A stretch of 64,000 nt of DNA, from assembly GCA_965223085.1 (NCBI GenBank), contig OZ244981.1, positions 3,658,001 through 3,722,000 on the forward strand, read 5' to 3'. This document shows positions 8,899 to 17,273 of the stretch, in pieces (position 1 is the stretch's first letter; each line of letters starts with the position of its first letter). The DNA comes from CBDCVO01 sp965223085. GTDB lineage: Bacteria > Pseudomonadota > Gammaproteobacteria > Ga0077536. The notes beneath the pieces are model-generated. The model did no database searches, had not been told where the DNA came from, and saw nothing but the letters and a program-made list of their open reading frames with translations. The translations under genes were made by a program, and so were the position numbers.

Positions 8899-9214
8899 TG
8901 CAATTCCTTTCCTACACTGATCTATGCTAAATCGGCAACTTCTATTGATCGATTAGCGGCAACGTGTCTCTTTTCTCCAACCCTGGCGATCACCATTAAA
9001 CGTGCAGTGTAGAAAGAGACCGAAATTCCGCTGCAAAATGTCATGCCCGCACCAGCATTTTTTCGAAATCGCGCGGGGATTTCACGCTGCTGGCAACTTG
9101 CGAGTTACTCGTCTCAGCGCTTAGACTCATCATTCATTGCATGACAACGCGGCACCTAGGTCGACGGTTACAATTGCTCAAAAGTATTAGGCCACGCCGG
9201 AGTGAAAAGTACCT
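8899..9214. other. Divergent intergenic region, no gene seen
   Basis: About 316 bases separating the diguanylate cyclase (minus) and acyl-CoA synthetase (plus) genes. It must contain both promoters, but no hexamer pair with proper spacing stood out, and no RNA gene or repeat was recognised. Confidence 0.5.
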
Positions 9215-10834
9215 ATGAATATGCAGGACTACGAAAGCGCAAGACGTGAGTATGTATGGGAACCGCCCGCAAGGTTTAATTTTGCCCGCGACGTGATCGA
9301 TCAATGGGGTCAGCGCGACCCGACGCATCGGGCACTATTCTGGATCGACGATCACGGCAGTGAACGCATCATTACGTTTGCCGAACTCGCCTCACGCTCA
9401 CGGCGTGTTTGCAATGTGCTCGAAGAAGCGGGCGTTAAGCGTGGTGACACGATTATTGTCATGCTTGGTCGTCACCTACCATGGTGGGAGATTTTGACCG
9501 CATGTTTGCGCATGGGCGTTGTGTGTTCGCCGGGTACGATGCAGCTAGCGCCAAAAGATATTGCCTATCGCATCGAAGCAGCGAACGCGACCTGCTTAAT
9601 TACTGATCGCGCCAACCGGGATAAATTAGAAGCCGCCGGCGACAGCGCGCAAACCTTGTGCGCACGCATCTTGGTCGATGGTTCAACACCGGGATGGATC
9701 GATTACGAAGCAGCGCTGGCAGCAGCCAGTGATTTATATGAGGCGGTGGACAGCGTCCCCGATGATGAGGCGTTGTGCTACTTCACGTCGGGGACGACCG
9801 GTTATCCGAAGATGACCATTCAAACCCAAGGCTATGGCCTTGCCCATCAAATTACGGGGCGTTACTGGTTAGATTTGACGCCCGCTGATCTCCATTGGAA
9901 TATCAGCGATACCGGCTGGGCAAAAGCTGCTTGGAGTAGTTTTTTCGGCCCCTGGAATTGCGGCGCGACGCTTTTTGTTTATCACACTGATACTTTTGAC
10001 CCGCACCGCAGCTTGGAAATTTTGTCGCATTACCCGATTACGACCTTATGCGGGGCGCCGACCGTTTACCGCATGCTGGTGATGCAGGATCTATCAAAGT
10101 ACAAGTTTCCGCACTTGCGGCACTGCGTCGGCGCGGGTGAGCCATTGAATCCAGAAGTGATAGAGGTGTGGAAAAATGCCACCGGCAAAGTTATTCGCGA
10201 CGGTTATGGTCAGACGGAGAGCGTGCTGTTGTGCGGGAGTTTCCCGTGCCTGGAACCACGTTTCGGGTCGATGGGCAAGCCCTCTCCCGGGATCGATTTA
10301 GCGGTCATCGATCATGACGGTAGGGCCTTGCCACCGGGCGTTGAGGGCGATATCGCTGTGCGCATGAAACCGCAACGCCCGCCAGGTTTGTTCAAGGAAT
10401 ATCGTGCAGATCCGGAACGCACCGCGGCTTGCTTCAACGGTGATTGGTATATCACCGGTGACCGTGCCGTAATCGATGAAGACGGATATTATTGGTTCGT
10501 GGGTCGCGCCGACGATGTAATCCTATCCGCAGGCTACCGTATCGGACCTTTTGAGGTCGAAAGCGCCCTGCTAGAACACCCCAGCGTGGCAGAGTCGGCA
10601 GTAGTCGCGAGCCCCGATAAAACGCGCGGTGCGATCGTAAAAGCTTATGTCGTACTTGCGCCGGGCTACCCGGGCTCCGAGACGCTGTCCCAAGAACTAC
10701 AAGATCACGTCAAGCGTACGACCGCGCCGTACAAATACCCCCGCAAGATAGAATTTGTCGATGCCTTGCCCAAAACCGTGAGCGGTAAGATCCGCCGCGT
10801 CGAATTGCGAGAACGCGAATTAGCCAACGATTGA
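9215..10834 (+). CDS. Acyl-CoA synthetase, medium-chain (ACSM) type
   Basis: ATP-dependent activation of a carboxylic acid through an acyl-adenylate to the CoA thioester. The adenylate-forming motifs are complete: FTSGTTGYPK from residue 190, GYGQTE, WYITGDRAVIDEDGYYWFVGR (shared hinge region) and the C-terminal KTVSGKIRR with catalytic Lys525. The sequence style (GYRIGPFEVESALLEHPSV, early TIIVMLGRHLPWWE) matches the acetyl-CoA synthetase-like/medium-chain ligase branch rather than FadD. The 539-residue length is typical. The start ATG 9215 has only a weak, distant ribosome site. An MFS transporter gene follows after 66 bases and may form an operon with it. Confidence 0.9.
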   Translation: MNMQDYESARREYVWEPPARFNFARDVIDQWGQRDPTHRALFWIDDHGSERIITFAELASRSRRVCNVLEEAGVKRGDTIIVMLGRHLPWWEILTACLRMGVVCSPGTMQLAPKDIAYRIEAANATCLITDRANRDKLEAAGDSAQTLCARILVDGSTPGWIDYEAALAAASDLYEAVDSVPDDEALCYFTSGTTGYPKMTIQTQGYGLAHQITGRYWLDLTPADLHWNISDTGWAKAAWSSFFGPWNCGATLFVYHTDTFDPHRSLEILSHYPITTLCGAPTVYRMLVMQDLSKYKFPHLRHCVGAGEPLNPEVIEVWKNATGKVIRDGYGQTESVLLCGSFPCLEPRFGSMGKPSPGIDLAVIDHDGRALPPGVEGDIAVRMKPQRPPGLFKEYRADPERTAACFNGDWYITGDRAVIDEDGYYWFVGRADDVILSAGYRIGPFEVESALLEHPSVAESAVVASPDKTRGAIVKAYVVLAPGYPGSETLSQELQDHVKRTTAPYKYPRKIEFVDALPKTVSGKIRRVELRERELAND

Positions 10835-10900
10835 GAGGCCAAGGTTTCGCGACATAATATCGAACGTACCATAGGCGCAAAGCCGTCATCGGTTTTAACA

Positions 10901-12238
10901 ATGGTGGTCGCGACCTCGGTCGCGCTCGCCGCGACGCTGTCCTCCGTTCACGTTGCGCTACCTGCGATTGCACGATCTTTACGCATTGATGCCGTGCTTT
11001 TGACCTGGATCCCGATGGGATTCTTGGTCGCGGCGGCGAGCACCGTGCTGGTGTTCGGGCGACTGGCCGACATGTTTGGCCGTAAGCGTGTGTTTATCTG
11101 TGGCGCCGTCGGGATTTGCGTCGCTTCCGTGTGCGCCGCGACGGCATCGAACGGTTGGGTGTTGCTCTTTGCCAGATCCGCCCAAGGGCTGGCCGCGGCA
11201 ATGCTCTATGCTACCCAGGTCGCTATCGTGAGTTCGGTCTACCCCCCTGAGCGCCGTGGACATGTGCTCGGCATATTGACCAGTGCGGTCTATTGTGGCT
11301 TGACCGGCGGGCCCGTGATCGGGGGGTGGATCGTGCATACGTGCGGGTGGCGTTGGGTATTTTTGATCTTCCTACCCCTCACTTTAGGCGGCGCCTGGAT
11401 AGCGTTGCGCCTACCGGATGAATGGCGTGCGGAAGCGAAAGGCGGTATCGATATCGCAGGCGCGGCTGCCTATGCCGGTGCGATCGTGGCGCTTATGCTC
11501 GGCGTCTCGCTGTTGCTTAGCGTATGGGCGCTGCTACTACTGTGCGGTGGGGGGCTACTCCTAGGGATGTTTATGCGTCGCCAGCGGCGCCACCCGGAAC
11601 CGCTCTTTGACGTCGAATTATTCTATACCAATCGTATCTTTCGCTTGTCGGGACTGGCATCACTCATCATGTATACGGCAACGTATGCCAATGTCGTGTT
11701 GGTAAGCTTGTCGCTCCAATATTTGCAGGGTCTGAACTCGCTCAAAACCGGTTTCGTGATCCTGGCCCAACCCGCCGTGATGGCGCTGCTGTCGCCCTAC
11801 GCCGGGCGTCTTTCAGACCGCATTGAACCACGCATTATCGCTTCACTCGGCATGGCCCTGACCGGAATTGGCCTCGGTTTGCTAGCGAGTCTATCTCGCC
11901 ACAGTGCAGTGGGACACGTGGTGTTTTGTTTGATCTTGATAGGCCTTGGTTTCAGCTTATTTTCGTCGCCCAATATCAATGCGATCATGGGCTCGATCGA
12001 TCGGCAACAATACGGCAGCGCATCGAGCGCGGTCGCGTCGATGCGCATCCTCGGGCAAATGTGCAGCACCGGCGTGGTTGCGTTGGTATTTGCCTTAACG
12101 CTCGGCGCGGTAGAAATCACCCCGGCGCGCTATGCTGATCTGGAACAAGCATTGCGCTGGAGTTATCTTATTTCTGCGGGCCTATGTGTTCCTGGCGTCT
12201 TATGTTCGATGGCGCGGGGCCGTATGCGGAATGAGTAA
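10901..12238 (+). CDS. MFS transporter, drug:H+ antiporter-like
   Basis: A 445-residue inner-membrane transporter with at least 12 predicted helices. Motif A (GRLADMFGRKRVF) is clear after the second helix, and the antiporter motif C (GLTGGPVIGGWIVHTCGWRW) marks it as DHA2/EmrB-like, normally proton-driven export of hydrophobic compounds. The ATG at 10901 places the protein start almost directly inside the first helix, and no ATG, GTG or TTG lies further upstream in frame before a stop, so the N-terminus is short for the family. It lies 66 bases after an acyl-CoA synthetase gene and 33 before a CBS protein. Substrate unknown. Confidence 0.85.
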   Translation: MVVATSVALAATLSSVHVALPAIARSLRIDAVLLTWIPMGFLVAAASTVLVFGRLADMFGRKRVFICGAVGICVASVCAATASNGWVLLFARSAQGLAAAMLYATQVAIVSSVYPPERRGHVLGILTSAVYCGLTGGPVIGGWIVHTCGWRWVFLIFLPLTLGGAWIALRLPDEWRAEAKGGIDIAGAAAYAGAIVALMLGVSLLLSVWALLLLCGGGLLLGMFMRRQRRHPEPLFDVELFYTNRIFRLSGLASLIMYTATYANVVLVSLSLQYLQGLNSLKTGFVILAQPAVMALLSPYAGRLSDRIEPRIIASLGMALTGIGLGLLASLSRHSAVGHVVFCLILIGLGFSLFSSPNINAIMGSIDRQQYGSASSAVASMRILGQMCSTGVVALVFALTLGAVEITPARYADLEQALRWSYLISAGLCVPGVLCSMARGRMRNE

Positions 12239-12271
12239 TGGCCCCCTCAAAATAGGCAAATCGAGGTCGCC

Positions 12272-12694
12272 ATGCACAAGAAGCCAAGTCTGAAGAAGGC
12301 GATGACGCCGTTCCCGTATTCCATTGACCTCGAGGCAAGTGTTGCCGAGGCGCGCCAACTAATGGCCGATCACGATGTGCATCACCTGCCTGTTTGCAGT
12401 GGTAGTGAGCTGGTCGGCATGTTGACTGCGCGGGATATCGCGAGTCTGCAAGTAAAAGCAGAGGCTTTACAGTTACTGGTTAAGAACTGTTATGCCCCTG
12501 ATCCCTACGTCGTCGAATTGGATGCACCACTGGATGAAGTCATTGAGGAAATGGCAGAGCGACACATCGGCTCGGCGATCGTAATGCGCCACGGCCGGCT
12601 CGCGGGTGTTATTACCCATGTCGATATTTGTCGCTCTTACGCTGATTTCTTGCGAGAAGTTTTTCCGCCACCCGGAGATGACCTGGTCGCTTGA
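12272..12694 (+). CDS. CBS-domain pair protein
   Basis: A stand-alone 140-residue protein made of two CBS motifs (residues about 8-60 and 75-130), with SVAEARQLMADHDVHHLPV and the paired AIVMRHGRLAGVITHVDI. CBS pairs bind adenosine nucleotides such as AMP or ATP and sense energy state; stand-alone proteins regulate partners or act in stress. The ATG has GAGG six bases upstream. Its last 58 bases overlap the 3' end of the convergent PutP-like gene on the other strand, an unusually long coding overlap. Partner unknown. Confidence 0.88.
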   Translation: MHKKPSLKKAMTPFPYSIDLEASVAEARQLMADHDVHHLPVCSGSELVGMLTARDIASLQVKAEALQLLVKNCYAPDPYVVELDAPLDEVIEEMAERHIGSAIVMRHGRLAGVITHVDICRSYADFLREVFPPPGDDLVA

Positions 12695-14115
12695 GGCGCG
12701 CGGCACTCGAAGGAGGTGCAGATAAGCATTGCCACAAAACTTGCGAGCATGCCGGGAACGATTTCATAGAGCTCGAAAATGCCACCCGACAGGCGGCCCC
12801 AGATCACCACGCTCACGGCACCTGTGAGCATGCCTGCCAGGGCGCCGCGGCGGCTTAACTGGGGCCAATACAAAGAACCGATTAACACTGGACCAAAGCT
12901 CGCGCCAAATGCAGCCCAGGCGTCAGCAACGAGTTTGAGCACGCTACTGCCGGGCCGCAGCGCCAGCAATGTCGCGACCCCACAGACGGCCGCAACCGCG
13001 AGGCGATTAGCGCCCAAGCCGTGGTGATTCTGACGACGTGTCAAGCGTACGTCCCGTGCGAGCGCGACGGAGGCGACTAATAGCTGTGAATCGATGGTGC
13101 TCATGATCGCGGCCAAGATGGCAGCGAGACAGATACCGGCGGCGAGGGGGTGGAGCAGCAGGCGCACGATATGAATGAAAACGCGCTCCGCATCGGCCGC
13201 GAGTAGGCCCGGCTCGACTAAGCTCGCACCAGCGTTCCCGACCAACAGCGCGCCCGCCAAGCACAGGCCGGTCCAAGCGACGGCGGTACGGCGGGCAGCG
13301 GGTACCGCCTGGGGGTCTTTGATAGCCATGAAGCGTGCCAAAATATGTGGCTGTCCCATATAGCCGAAACCCCAGGCGAGCGCTGAGACGGTGACGATCC
13401 GGTCATGTTGCGGCGCTTGCGTCACTAGCGTGGTAGTAAGTTCGATCGTGCGGGCGAACGCGGCACCATCGGTCCAGTACAAAACGACGGGGATAGCGAT
13501 TAGTGCGATCACAATGATCAGTGCTTGCAGCGCGTCGGTCCACGAGACTGCCCGAAAACCACCGTAGAGCGTATAGAGCACGACGATCACGGCGCCCACC
13601 GTCACCGCCACGGGATAATCTAAGCCGAACACGGTGTTAAATAGCTTGCCGCCAGCGACCAAGCCGGCACTGGCATATAGGGTGAAGAACACTAAAATGC
13701 ATAGCGCGGCGACGAGTCGCAATGTCCCGGCGTGATCGTCGAAGCGACGTTCGAAGTATTCCGGTAAGGTCAGCGCGTCGTCATGGTGGGCTGTAGCGAG
13801 CCGTAGGGGCTGGTCGATGATGCGCCAATTAGCGTAAGTCCCCAACGTTAATCCCACCGCCGTCCACAACGCGGTGTGCGGCGAAATCACTGCCAGACCG
13901 GGCAAACCCAACAGCAACCAGCCACTCATGTCAGACGCGCCGGCGCTCAGAGCCGCGACGCTACTCGATAGTCGCCGGCGGCCGAGCACGAAATCGGCAA
14001 CCGTCGTGGTGTGCTGATACGCGCGCCATGCGATGAGCGCGAGCACGATAAAATAAGCGGCGAAGGCGGTGCCGATGGCGAGATTCACGCGCACAGTTCG
14101 AATAGTGCTTGCCAC
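12637..14115 (-). CDS. putP: Sodium:solute symporter, PutP (sodium/proline) type
   Basis: Inner-membrane Na+-coupled uptake, most like the proline permease PutP. Of 492 residues, about 13 membrane helices are visible. Family features include the N-terminal DFVLGRRRLSSSVAALSAGASDMSGWLLLGLPG sodium-binding region (given in shortened form by its ASDMSGWLL core), DALTLPEYFERRF, YTLYGGFRAVSWTDALQ and GFGYMGQPHILARFMA. The start is GTG 14115. It converges on the CBS gene with overlapping 3' ends and is followed by nothing on its own strand. Proline specificity is inferred from family resemblance, not from a diagnostic residue. Confidence 0.85.
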   Translation of the reverse strand: MASTIRTVRVNLAIGTAFAAYFIVLALIAWRAYQHTTTVADFVLGRRRLSSSVAALSAGASDMSGWLLLGLPGLAVISPHTALWTAVGLTLGTYANWRIIDQPLRLATAHHDDALTLPEYFERRFDDHAGTLRLVAALCILVFFTLYASAGLVAGGKLFNTVFGLDYPVAVTVGAVIVVLYTLYGGFRAVSWTDALQALIIVIALIAIPVVLYWTDGAAFARTIELTTTLVTQAPQHDRIVTVSALAWGFGYMGQPHILARFMAIKDPQAVPAARRTAVAWTGLCLAGALLVGNAGASLVEPGLLAADAERVFIHIVRLLLHPLAAGICLAAILAAIMSTIDSQLLVASVALARDVRLTRRQNHHGLGANRLAVAAVCGVATLLALRPGSSVLKLVADAWAAFGASFGPVLIGSLYWPQLSRRGALAGMLTGAVSVVIWGRLSGGIFELYEIVPGMLASFVAMLICTSFECRAPQATRSSPGGGKTSRKKSA

Positions 14116-14170
14116 ACTGGGTGTCGCGGTCCGCGCATGCCGTCCTAGCCCAACAGCTTACCTCGCCGCG

Positions 14171-14881
14171 CTATGGCGGCAAGCGTTCAGCCGATTTGCC
14201 TTGCCATAGCGCAACGTGGCGATATTTGAAGATCGGTATCAATATCAGACCCGCCACGAATCCGCCGATATGCGCAAACCAGGCGACGCCGGGTTTACCG
14301 GGGGCGGCCATTGCGGAACTGACTATCTGGAGTACAAACCAAGCGCCGAGCACCCACACGGCGGGCAGACGCAGGGTCTGAATAATGAAGCCTAAGGGTA
14401 TTGCCACCAGCACGCGGGCGTGAGGATAGAGCAATAAATACCCACCGAGAACGCCGGAAATGGCGCCACTCGCCCCGATCATGGGGATCGTCGACCCAGG
14501 ATTTTGCAACACCTGGGCAATCGCTGCCGCGGCACCACAGAGCACGTAAAACGCCGCAAACCGCCCGTGGCCCATCGCGTCTTCGATATTATTCCCGAAA
14601 ATCCATAGATAGAGCATATTGCCACCCAAGTGCATCAGACCGCCGTGCAAAAACATCGAGGATAAAATGGTGGCGACAGGCGGCACGGGGGCTATTTCGC
14701 TCGGCAATCCGGCTTGGCCGGATAATACCGCGGGAATTACACCGAAACGAAAGACCGCAGTGTGGCCGGCGGTTTCCGGCAAGGATAGCTGCCACAGAAA
14801 CGCCAATACACACGCCGCAATGAGGCCATAAGTAACCCACGGCACAATGTGCGTGGGGTTGTCATCGTGAAGGGGGATCAT
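14171..14881 (-). CDS. Rhomboid-family intramembrane serine protease
   Basis: A 236-residue membrane protein cleaving transmembrane substrates within the bilayer. The catalytic serine is Ser138 in IGASGAISG and the partner His204 lies in WFAHIGGFVAG, forming the rhomboid Ser-His dyad. The oxyanion-associated HLGGNMLYLWIFGNNIED motif and six helices are present. The loop after helix 1 is long (residues about 40-65), as in bacterial rhomboids of this cytochrome-like subgroup. ATG 14881 has AGGA seven bases upstream. It follows a conserved hypothetical gene by 35 bases on the same strand and is probably co-transcribed with it. Confidence 0.92.
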   Translation of the reverse strand: MIPLHDDNPTHIVPWVTYGLIAACVLAFLWQLSLPETAGHTAVFRFGVIPAVLSGQAGLPSEIAPVPPVATILSSMFLHGGLMHLGGNMLYLWIFGNNIEDAMGHGRFAAFYVLCGAAAAIAQVLQNPGSTIPMIGASGAISGVLGGYLLLYPHARVLVAIPLGFIIQTLRLPAVWVLGAWFVLQIVSSAMAAPGKPGVAWFAHIGGFVAGLILIPIFKYRHVALWQGKSAERLPP

Positions 14882-14916
14882 CAGCTTGTCCTAATCTCGG
14901 CAGTATTGTGCATTGA

Positions 14917-15510
14917 TCACGGGGCCTGCTGTTCGGACGGGGTCTGCACAAAACCGAACGTCGCGGCCACCTTGGCGCGCGCTAAGTGCCTCACGTTGAT
15001 AGCTTGACCGTGCCAGCGCCAGGTATCGTCGCCACACCGAGGGTCTAGCAGGGCGGTGATTATGGCGTCTTCATGCTCGCCGCTGGCGGTGTTTTTGAGC
15101 GCGCCTACTAAGATGAACAGATCACGGTCGTCGAGCAGACCCGGACCGAGCGCGGTGACGAGCAGCAAGTTTCCTTCGTCGTCGACGATCAGTTCTCGCA
15201 GTTCGTTATTTTCTCGTTCTGTGTGCGCTTTTATCGTGCCATTTTTCTGCACGCGATAAATCCAAGGCGTATAAGCGAGATCGACGAACACTTGTTGGGG
15301 ACCGTTTTGCACGAACCAGCGGCCAAGCTCATCGCAGGTGTAGTGCCGGTTTAGAAACGTGATAGTGCGCGCGTGGCTAATTGGCGTACCTCGTAGGCGC
15401 CAGCGACCGCGCGCGTCTAAAGCTAGCCAGGCGAAGCAGGCGGGCACGTCGGGCCATTTTAGCTGCGCACGCGAGACGAGCGGATCAAAATTTGCGGTCA
15501 CGGGATTCAT
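14917..15510 (-). CDS. Conserved proteobacterial protein of unknown function
   Basis: A 197-residue soluble protein without signal peptide. The N-terminal pattern WPDVPACFAWLALDARGRW followed by ISHARTITFLNRHY and WFVQNGPQQVFVDLAYTPW is one I recognise from a DUF family of beta- and gammaproteobacteria, but I do not trust myself to give its number. No catalytic motif is evident. It sits between the rhomboid protease gene (35 bases downstream) and the Lrp-type regulator gene (15 bases upstream), so it may be in one transcript with both. No ribosome site was seen before ATG 15510. Confidence 0.7.
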   Translation of the reverse strand: MNPVTANFDPLVSRAQLKWPDVPACFAWLALDARGRWRLRGTPISHARTITFLNRHYTCDELGRWFVQNGPQQVFVDLAYTPWIYRVQKNGTIKAHTERENNELRELIVDDEGNLLLVTALGPGLLDDRDLFILVGALKNTASGEHEDAIITALLDPRCGDDTWRWHGQAINVRHLARAKVAATFGFVQTPSEQQAP

Positions 15511-15525
15511 GGCGCCACGATGATC

Positions 15526-16005
15526 TCATAGATCGCTGCTCGTGACTCGGATCGGGAGCGCTGTTTTCTTCTTGACCGTTCGTAGGGCGAAACTAGAGTG
15601 GATGCGCGCGACACCCGGTAAACGCGTGAGGTGACGGGTGTGAATGCGTTCGAAGTCGGCAGCGTCTGACGCCACCACGCGCAGCAGGTAATCGGAATCC
15701 CCAGTCATCAAATAGCATTCCATCACTTCAGGTACCGCGGCCACAGCGCGTTCGAAGCGCGCCAGATCTTCCCCTTGCTGGCGATTGAGGCTGATGTGCA
15801 CAAAAACATTGCTGGGATAGCCCACCTTCGATTGTTCGAGCAACATGACATAGCGCGCGATAATCCCTTGTTCTTGAAGATTTTTTACCCTCCTCAAACA
15901 GGCCGACTCGGACAGATTTACGCGCCCGGCAAGCGCGACATTGCGCAAGCGACCGTCTTCCTGCAGGGCCCGCAAGATAGCTTGATCGATGCGGTCGAAT
16001 TTCAT
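15526..16005 (-). CDS. Lrp/AsnC family transcriptional regulator
   Basis: A 159-residue DNA-binding protein: an N-terminal winged helix-turn-helix (residues about 4-50, IDQAILRALQEDGRLRNVALA and SESACLRRVKNL) and a C-terminal RAM amino-acid-binding domain (VMECYLMTGDSDYLLRVVA). Members sense amino acids and often control an adjacent divergent catabolic gene. Here alanine dehydrogenase is divergent across 146 bases, so the protein most likely responds to alanine or a related amino acid and regulates that gene, as AldR-type regulators do elsewhere. The assignment as regulator of ald is inference from position. Confidence 0.93.
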   Translation of the reverse strand: MKFDRIDQAILRALQEDGRLRNVALAGRVNLSESACLRRVKNLQEQGIIARYVMLLEQSKVGYPSNVFVHISLNRQQGEDLARFERAVAAVPEVMECYLMTGDSDYLLRVVASDAADFERIHTRHLTRLPGVARIHSSFALRTVKKKTALPIRVTSSDL

Positions 16006-16151
16006 AATAGAAGATAATTCTTAAATATTGCTTATTTACGAAATTTAATTGCAAGTTAACCGAATTATATCGCAATTATTCAAGAAAATTACGCCTGCTA
16101 AGGCCTATATTGGTTATCAGTGTTCAGGTATTTGCAATGAGGAGAGCGCGG
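16006..16151. promoter_or_regulatory. Lrp-type control region between regulator and alanine dehydrogenase genes
   Basis: This divergent gap is strikingly AT-rich beside its GC-richer neighbours. It contains an inverted repeat AATTGC (16047-16052) and GCAATT (16072-16077), centres 25 bases apart, plus flanking A/T tracts (ATAATAGAAGATAATTC near 16005). Lrp-family regulators bind degenerate AT-rich palindromes, so this is the probable operator for autoregulation and control of ald. Confidence 0.5.
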
Positions 16152-17273
16152 ATGCGGATCGGCATTCCGAAAGAGATTAAGGACAGTGAATATCGCGTCG
16201 GTATGACCCCGACCGGAGTGCGCGAATTGGTGGCCCATGGTCACGACGTAGTGGTGGAGCGTGATGCCGGTGTGGGCATCGGCGCCGCTGACTCGACTTA
16301 TGAGGATAGCGGCGCACAAGTGTTGGCCAGTGCTGCAGAAGTCTTTGCCGCTGCGGAGATGATCGTGAAGGTAAAGGAACCGCAGGCCGTCGAAGTCGCG
16401 ATGTTACGCCCGCAACAGGTGTTGTTTACTTATTTGCATCTTGCTGCCGATCGCGCGCTCACGGAAGGATTGCTCGCGGCCCAGATAGTTGGGATCGCTT
16501 ACGAAACGGTGACGGCGGAAGACGGCTCTCTACCCTTGCTCGCACCGATGAGTGAAGTCGCCGGAAGGCTTTCAATTCAGGCCGGCGCGCGTAGTCTAGA
16601 ACGAGACGCCGGTGGTCGTGGGGTATTGCTCGGCGGCGTGCCCGGGGTCCCCGCGGCAGAAGTGCTCATCGTCGGTGGCGGCACTGTCGGCACGAACGCC
16701 ATTCAAATGGCCTTGGGCCTCGAAGCACGCGTCACCGTGCTGGACAAATCCTTGCCGCGTTTGCGCGCCTTAGAAGCCCAGTTCGGTGGGCAATTGAATA
16801 CGGTTTATGCGACACGCGATGCGATGTCTCGCTACGTGCCGCACGCCGATCTAGTCGTCGGCGCGGTACTTGTTCCGGGCGCGGCGGCGCCCAAGTTGTT
16901 AACCCGGGAACTGTTGCGAACGATGCAACCGGGCGCGGTGCTCGTCGATGTGAGTATCGACCAAGGGGGGGTTGCCGAGACCAGTCGCGCGACGACACAC
17001 GAAGATCCCGTCTACATCGTGGATGACGTCGTACACTATTGCGTGGCTAATATGCCTGGTGCCGTGCCGCGTACCTCTACCTATGCGCTCACGAACGCGA
17101 CGTTGCCGGCCGTGTTGGAACTCGCGGATCAGGGTTATGCGCAAGCACTTGCGAACAACCCCCATCTCGCCAAGGGACTAAATGTCCATCGCGGTGCAAT
17201 CACGCACCCAGCGGTGGCCGCGGCGTTTGGTAAAGCGTGTGAAGCGGTTGATCTGAATGTCGCCGCAGCCTAA
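16152..17273 (+). CDS. ald: Alanine dehydrogenase
   Basis: NAD-dependent oxidative deamination of L-alanine to pyruvate and ammonia, or the reverse. I start at ATG 16152 because GGAGAG lies just upstream and the protein then begins MRIGIPKEIKDSEYRVGMTP, the family N-terminus with the substrate-binding Arg of the EYRV motif. Other family features: VKVKEPQ with the catalytic Lys region, YLHLAAD with His, the Rossmann segment VLIVGGGTVGTNAIQMALG, and VDVSIDQGGVAETSRATTHEDP near the active site. The length of 373 residues is normal. It is divergent from an Lrp/AsnC regulator that probably controls it. Confidence 0.96.
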   Translation: MRIGIPKEIKDSEYRVGMTPTGVRELVAHGHDVVVERDAGVGIGAADSTYEDSGAQVLASAAEVFAAAEMIVKVKEPQAVEVAMLRPQQVLFTYLHLAADRALTEGLLAAQIVGIAYETVTAEDGSLPLLAPMSEVAGRLSIQAGARSLERDAGGRGVLLGGVPGVPAAEVLIVGGGTVGTNAIQMALGLEARVTVLDKSLPRLRALEAQFGGQLNTVYATRDAMSRYVPHADLVVGAVLVPGAAAPKLLTRELLRTMQPGAVLVDVSIDQGGVAETSRATTHEDPVYIVDDVVHYCVANMPGAVPRTSTYALTNATLPAVLELADQGYAQALANNPHLAKGLNVHRGAITHPAVAAAFGKACEAVDLNVAAA

